In this document: piece after piece, positions 36,625 to 45,552 of the stretch
How the letters are laid out: each line of letters opens with the position of its first letter
Position numbering within the stretch: the stretch's first letter is position 1
From: Burkholderia thailandensis E264
GTDB taxonomy: Bacteria > Pseudomonadota > Gammaproteobacteria > Burkholderiales > Burkholderiaceae
NCBI RefSeq assembly: GCF_000012365.1
Contig: NC_007650.1
Coordinates: forward strand, 1,860,001-1,924,000
Direction of reading: 5' to 3'
DNA: 64,000 nucleotides
Program-made: the position numbers and the translations under genes
Notes under the pieces: generated by a model
Database searches by the model: none
What the model saw: the letters and a program-made list of their open reading frames with translations, nothing else
Told to the model about the DNA's origin: nothing

Positions 36625-37224
36625 ATGAAACGAATCACGACGGTAATGATCGGATCGCTGATCATGATCGCGATCTCGATGATCGTGCTGATCGCGATGC
36701 CCTATCGGGAACTCCAGAACGAAAAGGCGCCGCAAGCGCTTAGCCCTTACACGTTCGCGCAGCTGCGGGGGCGCGCGACCTACGTGTCGATGGGCTGCGC
36801 AGCCTGCCATTCGCAGCAGCCGCGCCCGGCTTCCGTGGGGCCGGACGCGCTCCGCGGGTGGGGGCGCGCTTCCGTGCCGAGCGATTACGCGTACGACTAC
36901 CCGCATTTGCTCGGTACGTCGCGCACGGGGCCGGACCTGTTCAATATCGGCGCGCGGCAGCCGAGCGCCGATTGGCAGCTCGCGCATCTCTATCAACCGC
37001 GCGCCGTCGTGCCGGGGAGCGTGATGCCGGCCTTTCCGTATCTGTTCAAGGTTGTAGACGCGCCGTCGGATGGTGACAAGGTCGTGAAACTGCCGCCGTC
37101 GTTTGCGCCGAAGCGCGGCGCGGTGATCGCGACACAGGAAGCGCTCGACCTCGTCGACTATCTGATCGCACTCAATCACACGTATCCGGTCGAGAAACCG
37201 GCTCGGGAGAATGCACCGAAATGA
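36625..37224 (+). CDS. ccoO: cbb3-type oxidase mono-haem subunit II (CcoO-like)
   Basis: 199 aa. N-terminal membrane anchor (MIGSLIMIAISMIVLIAMP), then a haem c site GCAACH and a distal Met in VMPAFPYLF. It transfers electrons from the cytochrome subunit or periplasmic cytochrome c to CcoN. The ending overlaps the next start as ATGA. Confidence 0.92.
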   Translation: MKRITTVMIGSLIMIAISMIVLIAMPYRELQNEKAPQALSPYTFAQLRGRATYVSMGCAACHSQQPRPASVGPDALRGWGRASVPSDYAYDYPHLLGTSRTGPDLFNIGARQPSADWQLAHLYQPRAVVPGSVMPAFPYLFKVVDAPSDGDKVVKLPPSFAPKRGAVIATQEALDLVDYLIALNHTYPVEKPARENAPK

Positions 37225-37790
37225 GCACGCGCGATGTCGAAAACGAGGCCGCGCGGCGCGAAAACGCCGAGCCGACCGAAAACATGCGGCCGTTGCCCTG
37301 GCTCTTCGTCGGGATGATCGCCTGTCTGACCGTGTGGGGCGGCGTGACGCTGTTCCACGGCGCGAGCGTCGAGCCCGATCAGGCGACGAAGGCCGGCACG
37401 GGTCCCGTCGTGATCGACGGCGGCGTTTTGTATACGGCGCATTGTGCCGCTTGTCACCAGGCCGACGGAACCGGAGTCGCAGGCGCCTTCCCGCCGCTTG
37501 CCGGTTCGGAATGGGTAACGGGTGAGCCGGACACGATCGCACGCATCCTGCTGCTGGGCATCGACGGTCCGATCGAAGTGAAAGGCGCTCCGTACAGCGG
37601 GACGATGCCGGCGTTCGGCAACACGCTGTCCGATGCGGAACTGGCGGCGGTCGCGAATTACATTCGCACGAGCTTCGGCAATGCCGCGGCGAAGCCGGCA
37701 GACGAGCGGACACTGAAGGAGGCGCGGCAACGCCTGGATGGCCGGACCCAGCCGTGGGCCGGCGGCGCCGAGCTTCGGGGCAGCAAATGA
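37221..37790 (+). CDS. mono-haem cytochrome c, CcoP-like
   Basis: 189 aa with one membrane anchor (LFVGMIACLTVWGGVTLFHGA, about 28-48) and a single haem site CAACHQADG with distal Met in GTMPAFGNTLSD. Canonical CcoP has two haems, so this is a short variant. Both ends overlap their neighbours (ATGA at 37221 and 37787), so it is translated together with ccoO and ccoI. It is the probable entry point for electrons from SorB. Confidence 0.88.
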   Translation: MSTRDVENEAARRENAEPTENMRPLPWLFVGMIACLTVWGGVTLFHGASVEPDQATKAGTGPVVIDGGVLYTAHCAACHQADGTGVAGAFPPLAGSEWVTGEPDTIARILLLGIDGPIEVKGAPYSGTMPAFGNTLSDAELAAVANYIRTSFGNAAAKPADERTLKEARQRLDGRTQPWAGGAELRGSK

Positions 37791-40072
37791 ATGCCGCCGA
37801 CCTGCGCACGGACAGCGCGGCAGCGGAGCGCGACGGCAGCGCCGTGGTGGACGTGCGGGGGATGTGGTGCCCGAGTTGCGCAAACGCGGTGGAGCGCGTG
37901 CTCGCCAGGCAAGCGGGCGTGCTCGACGCAAGCGTGAGCTTTGCGGCCGAGGCCGCGCACGTCCAGTGGGATACGGCCGTGACGACGCTGCCGACCTTGC
38001 TCGAAGCGGTTGCACGCCTTGGGTACACGGCGACGCTGGAGGGATCGCAACGTGATCGCCGCGCCCATCTGGCGCGCGAAGCCGCGCTCATCCGGATGCG
38101 GCTGATCGTCGCCGTGGTGTTCGGCATGTGGGCGATGCCGGCGCAATGGACGGTGTACATGGACCTGCACGACGCGATACCCGCTTCCATCCGGCTCGGC
38201 CTCGCATGGTTCGCGGGCGTCACGACGTTGCCGATCCTGCTGTTCAGCGGATGGCCGTTTCTTCGCGCCGCATGGCGCACGTCGCGCGCGGGCGTGCCCG
38301 GGATGGACGCGCTGGTCGCGTGCGGCGCGACGGTGGCCTTCGTGCTCTCGGTATGGCGGCTGCTGCACGGCGATTCGGAGGTCTTTTTCGATTCGACGGC
38401 GATGATCGTGACCCTGCTGCTCGCCGGCCGCTTGATCGAGCACACGATGCGCGGCCGTGCGGCGGACGCGATGCAGGCGTTGCTCGCGCTGCCCGCGCAG
38501 TCCGTTCTGCTCGAAGAGGCGCACGGCGGCCAGCGCGAGGTGCTGGCCAAGCGCGTGACTGCCGGACAGCGTTTCCGGCTTCGCCCCGGTGAACGGGCGG
38601 CCCTGGACGGGGAGATCGAAAGCGGGATCTCGACACTCGATCGAGCGCTGCTGACCGGGGAATCGACGCCGGTGGCCGTACGTCGCGGAGATACCGTCGA
38701 AGCCGGCGTGCTCAACGGAACGGGCAGCCTGGTCGTGCGCGTGACGTCGGAAGTGGGCGCGCGGCGAGCCGATGCGATCGCGCGCACGTTACGCCGGATG
38801 CTCGCCAGAAAGACGGCGGCGGATGCGCTGGCGGAACGGTTCACGCGCCGCTTCGTGCCGGCGATCTTTCTGATCGCCGCGGCGACTGGCGCTTACGGCG
38901 TACTGACCGGCGCGGGCTGGAGCGCGGCGCTCGAACACGCGATCGCCGTGCTTGTCATCACCTGCCCTTGCGCTCTCGGGCTCGCGACGCCGCTCGCGCT
39001 GATGGCTGGCGCCGGCCGGGCGGCGCGCGCCGGCATTCTGTTTCAGGACGTCGAGGCGATCGAACGCGCCACCGGCATCGGCATCGTGTTTTTCGACAAG
39101 ACCGGCACGCTCACGCGCGGCGAGCCGACCGTCGTCGGCGTGCATCCCGCCCCCGGCGTCGGCGAAGCGGAATTGCTCGCGGCTGCCGTGATGGCCGAGC
39201 GGGGCAGCGAGCACCCGTTGGCGCGCGCCATTCGTGCCTGTGGGCAGGCCTGTCCGATCTCGAACGAGCCCGGCGAGTGCGAGGCCGTGCCGGGAATGGG
39301 CGTCGTCTGGCGCGGCGAAGACGGCGCGCGGATCGTGGTCGGCTCGGCGGCGCTGCTCGGACGCGAGGGCATCGTCCTCGACGAATCCGCGCACTGCGAC
39401 GAGACGACGGCCTACGTCGCGCGGAACGGGCGCCTGCTCGGCCACGTGCGCGTGGCGGATGCGGTGCGTCCGGAGTCCGAGGCGGCGGTGGCGGAGTTGC
39501 AGGCGCGCGGCATCGAGGTGTGGATGTTGACGGGTGATCGTCCCGAGCCCGCCTACTCGGTCGCCGAGGCGGTCGGCATCCCACGCGAGCACGTGACGGC
39601 GGGTGTGGGCCCCGAGGAGAAAGCGGCGATTGTGCTCGATGCGCGGCATCGGCATCGCGTCGTCGCATTCGTCGGGGATGGCTTGAACGACGGCCCGGCA
39701 CTGGCCGCGGCGGATTACGGAATCGCTGTGCAGAGCGCGTGTGCGTCTTCCGCGGCGGCCTCCGCGGTCGTGCTGACGCGCGGCGACATCCGGCAGGTCG
39801 CCGATGCGATCGCGTTTGGCGCGCGCATCTCGCGCGTGATGCGGCAGAACCTCGGCTGGGCGGCAGCCTACAACCTCATCGCCCTGCCGGTGGCGATTGG
39901 CGGCCTGGCGTCGCCCGCGCTTGCCGCAGCGGCGATGGTCTGCAGTTCGATCTCGGTCACGCTCAATGCTTGCCGCCTCTCATTGCTGCCGTCGCCCGGC
40001 AGCCGCAGCCGCGCATCGAGCGCGGCACTGGCCGCATCGGCATCATTCTCCATTCTGGATTCCAAAAAATGA
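37787..40072 (+). CDS. ccoI: copper-transporting P1B-type ATPase for oxidase assembly (CcoI/FixI-like)
   Basis: 761 aa from ATG 37787 in an ATGA overlap. An N-terminal metal-binding domain carries GMWCPSCANAV (CxxC). Transmembrane CPC motif ITCPCALGLATPLAL, phosphorylation motif FFDKTGTLTRGE, and hinge GDGLNDGPALAAADYG are complete. CcoI proteins export copper to the periplasm for the CuB site of cbb3 oxidases, which fits the position right behind ccoNO-cytochrome. The next start overlaps its stop. Confidence 0.93.
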   Translation: MNAADLRTDSAAAERDGSAVVDVRGMWCPSCANAVERVLARQAGVLDASVSFAAEAAHVQWDTAVTTLPTLLEAVARLGYTATLEGSQRDRRAHLAREAALIRMRLIVAVVFGMWAMPAQWTVYMDLHDAIPASIRLGLAWFAGVTTLPILLFSGWPFLRAAWRTSRAGVPGMDALVACGATVAFVLSVWRLLHGDSEVFFDSTAMIVTLLLAGRLIEHTMRGRAADAMQALLALPAQSVLLEEAHGGQREVLAKRVTAGQRFRLRPGERAALDGEIESGISTLDRALLTGESTPVAVRRGDTVEAGVLNGTGSLVVRVTSEVGARRADAIARTLRRMLARKTAADALAERFTRRFVPAIFLIAAATGAYGVLTGAGWSAALEHAIAVLVITCPCALGLATPLALMAGAGRAARAGILFQDVEAIERATGIGIVFFDKTGTLTRGEPTVVGVHPAPGVGEAELLAAAVMAERGSEHPLARAIRACGQACPISNEPGECEAVPGMGVVWRGEDGARIVVGSAALLGREGIVLDESAHCDETTAYVARNGRLLGHVRVADAVRPESEAAVAELQARGIEVWMLTGDRPEPAYSVAEAVGIPREHVTAGVGPEEKAAIVLDARHRHRVVAFVGDGLNDGPALAAADYGIAVQSACASSAAASAVVLTRGDIRQVADAIAFGARISRVMRQNLGWAAAYNLIALPVAIGGLASPALAAAAMVCSSISVTLNACRLSLLPSPGSRSRASSAALAASASFSILDSKK

Positions 40073-41310
40073 GCAAGGTTTTATCGAATGTATCGTTGAG
40101 CCGTCGCCGCGAGTTTCTCGAGCGGACGTTCGGGCTGGGACTTGCCGGTCTCGCGGGCGCCAACGCGTGGGGCGCCGTTGAACGTACGATCGCGCTGCCG
40201 TTCGGCAACGGGCGCCGCCCGCTCGCCGACCATTTTCCGCAAAAGGGCCCGCTGATTCTGCAGCGCACGCGCCCTCCGCTGCTGGAAACGCCGTTCGACG
40301 TGTTCGACCGGCATGTCTTCACGCCGAATGACCAGTTCTACGTGCGCTGGCATCTGGCAAACATCCCGTCGCACGTCGATCCGGCAACGTTTCGACTGGC
40401 AGTGCGCGGGCACGTTTGCCGGCCGGTCTCGCTGACGCTCGACGATCTCGTGAACGACTTCGCGCCCGTTGAAATCGCCGCAGTCAACCAGTGCTCGGGC
40501 AACTCGCGCGGCTTCTACACGCCGCGCGTGCCCGGCGCGCAATGGGGCCACGGCGCGATGGGCAATGCGCGCTGGACCGGCGTCCGGCTCAAGGACGTGC
40601 TCGAGCGCGTCGGTGTCCGGGCCGGTGCGGTGCAGGTGCGGATGAATGGCCTGGAAACGCCCGCGGCGCCACAGACGCCCGATTTCAAGAAGTCTCTCGA
40701 GATCGACCATGCGCTCGACGGCGAAGTGGTCATTGCGTACCTGATGAACGGCGAGCCCTTGCCGCTCCTGAACGGCTTCCCGATTCGGATGATCGTGCCG
40801 GGCTGGTACGCCACCTATTGGGTCAAAATGCTATGCGACCTCGAAGTGCTTGATCGTCCGGACGACAACTACTGGACCAAGAACGCCTACCTCATTCCCG
40901 ACACGCCCGGCGCGAACGTCAAGCCGGGGCAGACCGGCATGAAAATGGTGCCGATCAACAAGATGGTGCCGCGCTCGTTCATCACGAGCGTGCGTGACGG
41001 CGGCATCTTGAAGCGCAACGTGCAAACGGAGATACGCGGTTTCGCGTTCGGGGGGGATTGCGGTCTTGCGCGCGTGCAACTGTCGGGGGACAGCGGCCGC
41101 ACGTGGCTCGATGCGCAGCTCGACAAGGATTACGGCCGATACAGCTTTCGGCGCTGGGCGCTTCGCTTCACGCCGACGAACGCGGGGCCGCTCGTCTTGA
41201 TGGTTCGGGCGGTCAATACGTCCGGGCTCGCCCAGCCGATGCAATCCAACTGGAACGGATCGGGTTTCATGCGTAACGGCGTCGAATCCGTCACACTGCG
41301 GGTCGTTTGA
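40069..41310 (+). CDS. periplasmic molybdenum sulfite dehydrogenase, catalytic subunit (SorA-like)
   Basis: 413 aa from ATG 40069 (ATGA overlap with ccoI). The N-terminus has a twin-arginine signal (SRRREFLERTFGLGLAGLAGA). The sulfite-oxidase molybdopterin domain is clear: TPNDQFYVRWHLANIP, the Mo-ligating Cys in AAVNQCSGNSRGFY, RWTGVRLKDVL, GFPIRMIVPGWYATYWVKML. A C-terminal dimerisation domain follows. It oxidises sulfite to sulfate and passes electrons to the SorB-like cytochrome encoded next. Other Mo-oxidoreductase substrates cannot be excluded. Confidence 0.87.
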   Translation: MSKVLSNVSLSRRREFLERTFGLGLAGLAGANAWGAVERTIALPFGNGRRPLADHFPQKGPLILQRTRPPLLETPFDVFDRHVFTPNDQFYVRWHLANIPSHVDPATFRLAVRGHVCRPVSLTLDDLVNDFAPVEIAAVNQCSGNSRGFYTPRVPGAQWGHGAMGNARWTGVRLKDVLERVGVRAGAVQVRMNGLETPAAPQTPDFKKSLEIDHALDGEVVIAYLMNGEPLPLLNGFPIRMIVPGWYATYWVKMLCDLEVLDRPDDNYWTKNAYLIPDTPGANVKPGQTGMKMVPINKMVPRSFITSVRDGGILKRNVQTEIRGFAFGGDCGLARVQLSGDSGRTWLDAQLDKDYGRYSFRRWALRFTPTNAGPLVLMVRAVNTSGLAQPMQSNWNGSGFMRNGVESVTLRVV

Positions 41311-41327
41311 CAGGGAGGAAGACCAGC

Positions 41328-41759
41328 ATGAATCGTCAAGCGCTCCGTCTCTTTCTGATGTGGGGTATTCCGGTCGTCTTGGGCGTCGCGGCGGTGGCGG
41401 CCATGATGCCGTCCGACGGCCTCGACTCGCACCGCAATGCCAGCGTTGGCCGCCCAGTCAAGCTCCCCGTCGTCGATGCGAAGCTTCCGGTCAGTGCCGA
41501 GCGGTTTCCTCCCGGCCCCGGATCGGACATCGCCAATGCGCAATGCCTGATCTGCCATTCGACCGGCATGGTGACGCGCCAGCCGCCGTTGACCGAGCAA
41601 GAATGGGCGACCATCAGCAACAAGATGCGCGTGGCCTACGGCGCGCCGTTGCCCGAGAAGGATGTCGACGCGCTCGCCAGGTACTTGTACAGCATCAACG
41701 GGAAAAAGAGCGACCGGGCCGCGGCTGCCCCTTCGGTCGTCGACATGCAGGGCAGTTGA
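41328..41759 (+). CDS. cytochrome c subunit of sulfite dehydrogenase (SorB-like)
   Basis: 143 aa from ATG 41328, with GGAGG 9 bases upstream. One N-terminal hydrophobic segment (LFLMWGIPVVLGVAAVAAMM) acts as signal or anchor. A single haem site CLICHST is followed by a distal-Met motif (NKMRVAYGAPL). Size and position match SorB, the electron acceptor of SorA. Electrons would then go to the cbb3-type oxidase encoded upstream. Confidence 0.85.
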   Translation: MNRQALRLFLMWGIPVVLGVAAVAAMMPSDGLDSHRNASVGRPVKLPVVDAKLPVSAERFPPGPGSDIANAQCLICHSTGMVTRQPPLTEQEWATISNKMRVAYGAPLPEKDVDALARYLYSINGKKSDRAAAAPSVVDMQGS

Positions 41760-42115
41760 GGCGCCGTCGTCCGGCGATGGCTCGTTCGCAAGGCGGGATG
41801 CGATCCGTGAATCGATCCCGCGTATCGCCCTGCTCGCCCTCGCGACGGCCGTCGCTTCCGCGTGCCTTGCCGTCGATCGCGCCGCATGTGTTTGCCGGCG
41901 CGCGCCGCCGGGCGACCGTCGCGCGGAGACGCGCGAGATCGGGTATCGTGACGAACGCGCCGCCGCCGAGCCGTCGCCGCGAATGCGCCAGGCCCGCGCG
42001 GGCCGCCGCCATGCCGCCGGCCGCGCGAAAAGCCGGCACGCGGCCCCGGCGAGCAGTTCCGGCAGGACAGCCGCGCCGACATCCGAAAGCCATTCGAACG
42101 CCTCCGGAGGCCCCG
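41760..42115. other. intergenic gap, no gene seen
   Basis: 356 bases of GC-rich sequence. The frames here are Arg/Ala/Pro-rich and look like noise. No clear terminator or operator was found; only the CGGAGG site before the DUF1801 gene is recognisable. Confidence 0.5.
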
Positions 42116-42550
42116 ATGAAAAACACCGATTCGCCCGAAAACCAGGCGGCCTCCGAGTTGATCGACCAGCGGATCGCCGAACTCGGCGATTGGCGCGGCG
42201 ACACGCTGAGCCGGATGCGCCGGCTGATCCACGAAGCGGCCCCGGATGTCGTCGAGGAATGGAAGTGGAGAGGCACGCCCGTCTGGTCGCGCGACGGCAT
42301 CGTCTGCACCGGCGAGTCGTACAAGTCGGTCGTCAAGCTGACTTTTGCGAAGGGCGCATCGGTCGACGATCCGGCCGGTCTCTTCAATTCGAGCCTCGAC
42401 GGCAACGTCAGGCGCGCGATCGACATCCGCGAAGGCGAAACGCTCGACGCCGGCGCGTTCAAGGCGCTCGTGCGCGCCGCGATCGCGGTCAATCAGTCGA
42501 GCGGCAAGGCCAAGACAAGGGCGAAGCGCGCGAAGCCGGACGCGCCATGA
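42116..42550 (+). CDS. DUF1801 domain protein
   Basis: 144 aa from ATG 42116, preceded by CGGAGG. The core WKWRGTPVWSRDGIVCTGESYKSVVKLTFAKGA is typical of DUF1801/YdhG-like proteins of unknown function. It ends in a Lys-rich tail (GKAKTRAKRAK). It stands alone. Confidence 0.85.
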   Translation: MKNTDSPENQAASELIDQRIAELGDWRGDTLSRMRRLIHEAAPDVVEEWKWRGTPVWSRDGIVCTGESYKSVVKLTFAKGASVDDPAGLFNSSLDGNVRRAIDIREGETLDAGAFKALVRAAIAVNQSSGKAKTRAKRAKPDAP

Positions 42551-42614
42551 CGCAACGCGCGACACGCGCGGCAAACGCACCCGCGCGCGTGCCCCGCTTC
42601 GCGCGCCCGCGATC

Positions 42615-43031
42615 TCACCGCAACGCGCCCGCCAGCTTGCGGAACACCTTGTGGACGAAAAGCGCCGGCCCGGCGATGTGCGGCCGCAGGATCGCGTGCT
42701 TGCGCACGTACTTCGGCACGTGCCACTCGGCGCGGCTGCCGGCGTAGAACAGCGCGGCGTCGCCCGCGCGCAGCGTGCGCGGCGCGTCGCCGTCCGACGA
42801 GACGATCACTTCGCCCTCGATCACGTGGATGGTTTCGTCGCAGTCGAAGTGCCAGTTGAAGCGCCCCGCGGTGCAATCCCACACCCACATGGACGTCGTC
42901 GAATCGGGGCTGCACGACCACTGGCCGCTGCGCGCGACGGGCGCTCCCTCGATGATCCATTCCGGATCGATCGGGGAAGGTTGCAATACGACGTCGTCCA
43001 GCCGTACGGCCTCGAAAACGGAACGCGACAT
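42615..43031 (-). CDS. cupin-domain protein (DUF861 type)
   Basis: 138 aa single-domain cupin: GRFNWHFDCDETIHVIEGEVIVSSDG and TLRAGDAALFYAGSRAEWHVP, which contain the family's two motifs. It resembles ureidoglycine-type cupins without their full metal set. It is probably a small enzyme or sugar-binding protein; function unknown. Confidence 0.85.
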   Translation of the reverse strand: MSRSVFEAVRLDDVVLQPSPIDPEWIIEGAPVARSGQWSCSPDSTTSMWVWDCTAGRFNWHFDCDETIHVIEGEVIVSSDGDAPRTLRAGDAALFYAGSRAEWHVPKYVRKHAILRPHIAGPALFVHKVFRKLAGALR

Positions 43032-43395
43032 GGATCAGCCTCTGCTGCGGTTCAATCCGGAAATGACGGGGAAAACACGGCCATCGGAAACGACGGAACC
43101 TCCGCCGGAGCCGGCGAGCGTCCCGAACGAGCCAGAGCAATCATTTTGTAAGATTTGCGTCGGACGACACAAGCATGCCATCGGCGATTTGTAATAAATC
43201 GCACTTTCGCGCAAGCCGCGCGCCCATGATCGAATCGCCGTGGCTGCTGCGGCTGCTGCGGCTGCGGCGGCGGCCGTTGCGGCGGGCCGCCCGCGCACGC
43301 CCCTCGGCCGTGCCGCGCATGCCTGCCGCGCCGGAGGGACGAACACCGCGCCGCCGTCCGGCCCGCGCTTCACGCCGGCGTTCGCGCAGCCCGCT
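43032..43395. other. intergenic gap with a short CTGCGG-type repeat
   Basis: 364 bases without a credible gene. Around 43242-43275 there is an imperfect run of GCTGCTGCGG/GCGGC units, giving poly-Ala-like frames on the plus strand. An AT-rich patch at 43145-43205 may hold the cupin-gene promoter. Confidence 0.5.
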
Positions 43396-44328
43396 TCACG
43401 CGTTGCGCGCGAGCGCGAACCGCGATGTCGCGAGCCCCGCATGGCGCGTATCGGCGACGAACACGCCGCCCGCGCCCGGACTGCGCGCGAGCGCGCCGTC
43501 GTCTAGACCGACGCGCGCGCTCGTCACATACAGCCGCCCGCCGTCGTCGAGCGCCACGCAGCTCGGCTGCGGCGTCGGCACCGCGATGCGCTCGGTCTCG
43601 ACGCCTTGCGCGTCATAGCGCACGATCCGCGCACCGCCCCACTGCGCGTTCCACACGCCGCCGTCGGCATCGACGGCCGAGCCGTCGGGCTCGCCGCAAT
43701 CGTCGGCGAGCCGCACGAACGACCGGATGCGATCGACGTCGCCGCCCGGCCGGTAGTCGCACACCTGGATTTCCCGCGTCGGCGAATCGCAGAAGTACAT
43801 CGCCGAGCCGTCCGGAGAAAACGTGATGCCGTTCGCGATCGCCGCGAGCGGCAGCGCAAGCCGCTGCAGGCTCAAATCCGGGTTCAGCCGGTAATAGCCG
43901 CCCACCGCGCGCGGCGAGCCGCCGCCCTCGTCCTTCATCCCGAACACGAACGCGCCCGCGCGGTCGCAGCGGCCGTCGTTCAGCCGTGTCGGCAGATCGG
44001 GCTCGACGTCGACGATCGGCGTGAACGCGCGCCGGCGCGCGTCGAAGAACGCAAGGCGCGACGCGAGGCCGACGAGCAGCACGTCCGGATCGTCGGTGAG
44101 CGCGAAGCATCCGATGCGCTCGGGCATCTCCCAACTGTCCGTCGCCGCGCCGCCTTGCGCGCCGGCCGCGCGCCATCGCCACAGGCGCGCGCCTTCGATG
44201 TCGACCCAATACAGCGCGCGCGTCGCGTCGCACCACGTCGCGCCCTCGCCCAGCGCGTTGCGGCAGTCGACCCGCAGCGTCGCGGCGGATGCCGCACCGG
44301 TTCGCGCCGGCCGATTCGATGATTCCAT
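43396..44328 (-). CDS. SMP-30/gluconolactonase-family L-arabinonolactonase
   Basis: 310 aa beta-propeller. Metal and catalytic residues lie in GEGATWCDATRALYWVDIEG (Glu), RLNDGRCDRAGAFVFG (Asn), ANGITFSPDGSAMYFCDS, and EPDGSAVDADGGVWNAQWGG (Asp). It opens L-arabinono-lactone to L-arabonate, the second step of the pathway. It is the last gene of the eight-gene operon. Confidence 0.88.
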   Translation of the reverse strand: MESSNRPARTGAASAATLRVDCRNALGEGATWCDATRALYWVDIEGARLWRWRAAGAQGGAATDSWEMPERIGCFALTDDPDVLLVGLASRLAFFDARRRAFTPIVDVEPDLPTRLNDGRCDRAGAFVFGMKDEGGGSPRAVGGYYRLNPDLSLQRLALPLAAIANGITFSPDGSAMYFCDSPTREIQVCDYRPGGDVDRIRSFVRLADDCGEPDGSAVDADGGVWNAQWGGARIVRYDAQGVETERIAVPTPQPSCVALDDGGRLYVTSARVGLDDGALARSPGAGGVFVADTRHAGLATSRFALARNA

Positions 44329-44497
44329 GCTGTCTCCCGATTTCGCGTGGATGCCGCGCGGCCGGAGGGCCGCGGGCGTCGCGCACGCGCGAAGCGCCGG
44401 CCGTCGCGCCCGCTCGCGCGGCTGCTGGTTCGGCGGCCTTGCCCGGCCGCTCGCGCGGCCATCCGGCCCCGCGAGCGCGATGCGGGGCCGCCCGCCG

Positions 44498-45517
44498 TCA
44501 GCCCCGCATCGCGCGCCGCCGATTGCGACGATACTGGTCGAACAGCACCGCGAGCAACAGAATGCCGCCGCGTATCAGATATTGGTAAAACGTCGGCACG
44601 TTGAGAAGGCTCATCGCGTCCTGCACCGAGCCCATGATCAGCACGCCGACGAGCACGCCCGAAATCGTCGCGACGCCGCCCGTGAGCGACACGCCGCCCA
44701 GCACGCACGCGGAAATCACGCCGAGCTCGAGGCCGACCGACGTCTTCGGGTCGCCGAGGCTCATCCGCGACGCGAGCATCACGCCGGCGAAGCCCGTCAC
44801 GAGCCCCTGCAGCACGAACACGGTGATCTTGATCCGCGTGACGGGCAGGCCGGCGAGCAGCGCCGCCTCGCCGTTGCCGCCGACGGCGAGCACGTTCTTG
44901 CCGAACACCGTCTTGCGCAGCAGGAAGCCGAACGCGACGAAGCCGACGATGTTGCTCCAGATCGGATACGAGATGCCGAGGAACGATCCCGAGCCGAGCG
45001 CGAAGAAGCGCTCCTCGGAGATCATCACCGCGTCGCCGTTCGACGTGATGAACGCGAGCCCGCGCACGACCTCCATCATCGCGAGCGTGACGATCAGCGA
45101 GTTGATCCGCCAGCGCGCGATCAGCACGCCGTTGACGAGGCCGACCGCGCCGCCCGCGAGCACGCCCGCCGCGACGCCGAGCGCGATGCTGTGCGTCGCC
45201 GTGATGAGCGTCGATGCGACGACGCCCGAGAACGCGACGATCGACGCGACCGACAGGTCGACCTCGCCCAGCGCGAGCACGAACATCATCGTCACCGCGA
45301 TCGAGCCGATCAGCGTGACCGACAGCAACAGGCCCTGGATGTTGCGGGCCGTCAGGAAGTCCGGCACGGCGATCGCGAGCGCCGCGAACAGCACGACGAA
45401 CGCGACGACGATGCCGGAGCGGTTGAGGAGATCCCGCGCGGCCGCGCGCGGCGGCGCGACGCTAGCCCGGGTATCGGGAGAAGAAGAAGTGCCTTGGGGT
45501 TGCATGGCTTGACTCAT
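44498..45517 (-). CDS. araH: L-arabinose ABC transporter permease
   Basis: 339 aa with about ten hydrophobic segments: IAVTMMFVLALGEVDLSVASIVAF and VISACVLGGVSLTGGVATISGVLVG are the conserved ribose/arabinose-permease regions. It follows the araG-type ATPase by 35 bases. The N-terminal 30 residues are polar and cytoplasmic. Confidence 0.92.
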   Translation of the reverse strand: MSQAMQPQGTSSSPDTRASVAPPRAAARDLLNRSGIVVAFVVLFAALAIAVPDFLTARNIQGLLLSVTLIGSIAVTMMFVLALGEVDLSVASIVAFSGVVASTLITATHSIALGVAAGVLAGGAVGLVNGVLIARWRINSLIVTLAMMEVVRGLAFITSNGDAVMISEERFFALGSGSFLGISYPIWSNIVGFVAFGFLLRKTVFGKNVLAVGGNGEAALLAGLPVTRIKITVFVLQGLVTGFAGVMLASRMSLGDPKTSVGLELGVISACVLGGVSLTGGVATISGVLVGVLIMGSVQDAMSLLNVPTFYQYLIRGGILLLAVLFDQYRRNRRRAMRG

Positions 45518-45552
45518 GTCGTTCGCGTTTTCCGGTGTGCGCTGCCGCGCCG

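Noticed and set aside
35458..38844. 1128-codon open frame on the minus strand under the oxidase genes
   Set aside because: It is antisense to ccoN, ccoO, the cytochrome gene and ccoI, all of which have complete family motifs. Its product is Arg/His/Ala-rich without any domain, the usual shadow of GC-rich coding DNA.
43242..43506. Poly-Ala frame starting MAAAAAAAAAAAV
   Set aside because: Arises from a short GCGGCTGCT-type repeat, without ribosome-binding site or conserved content.
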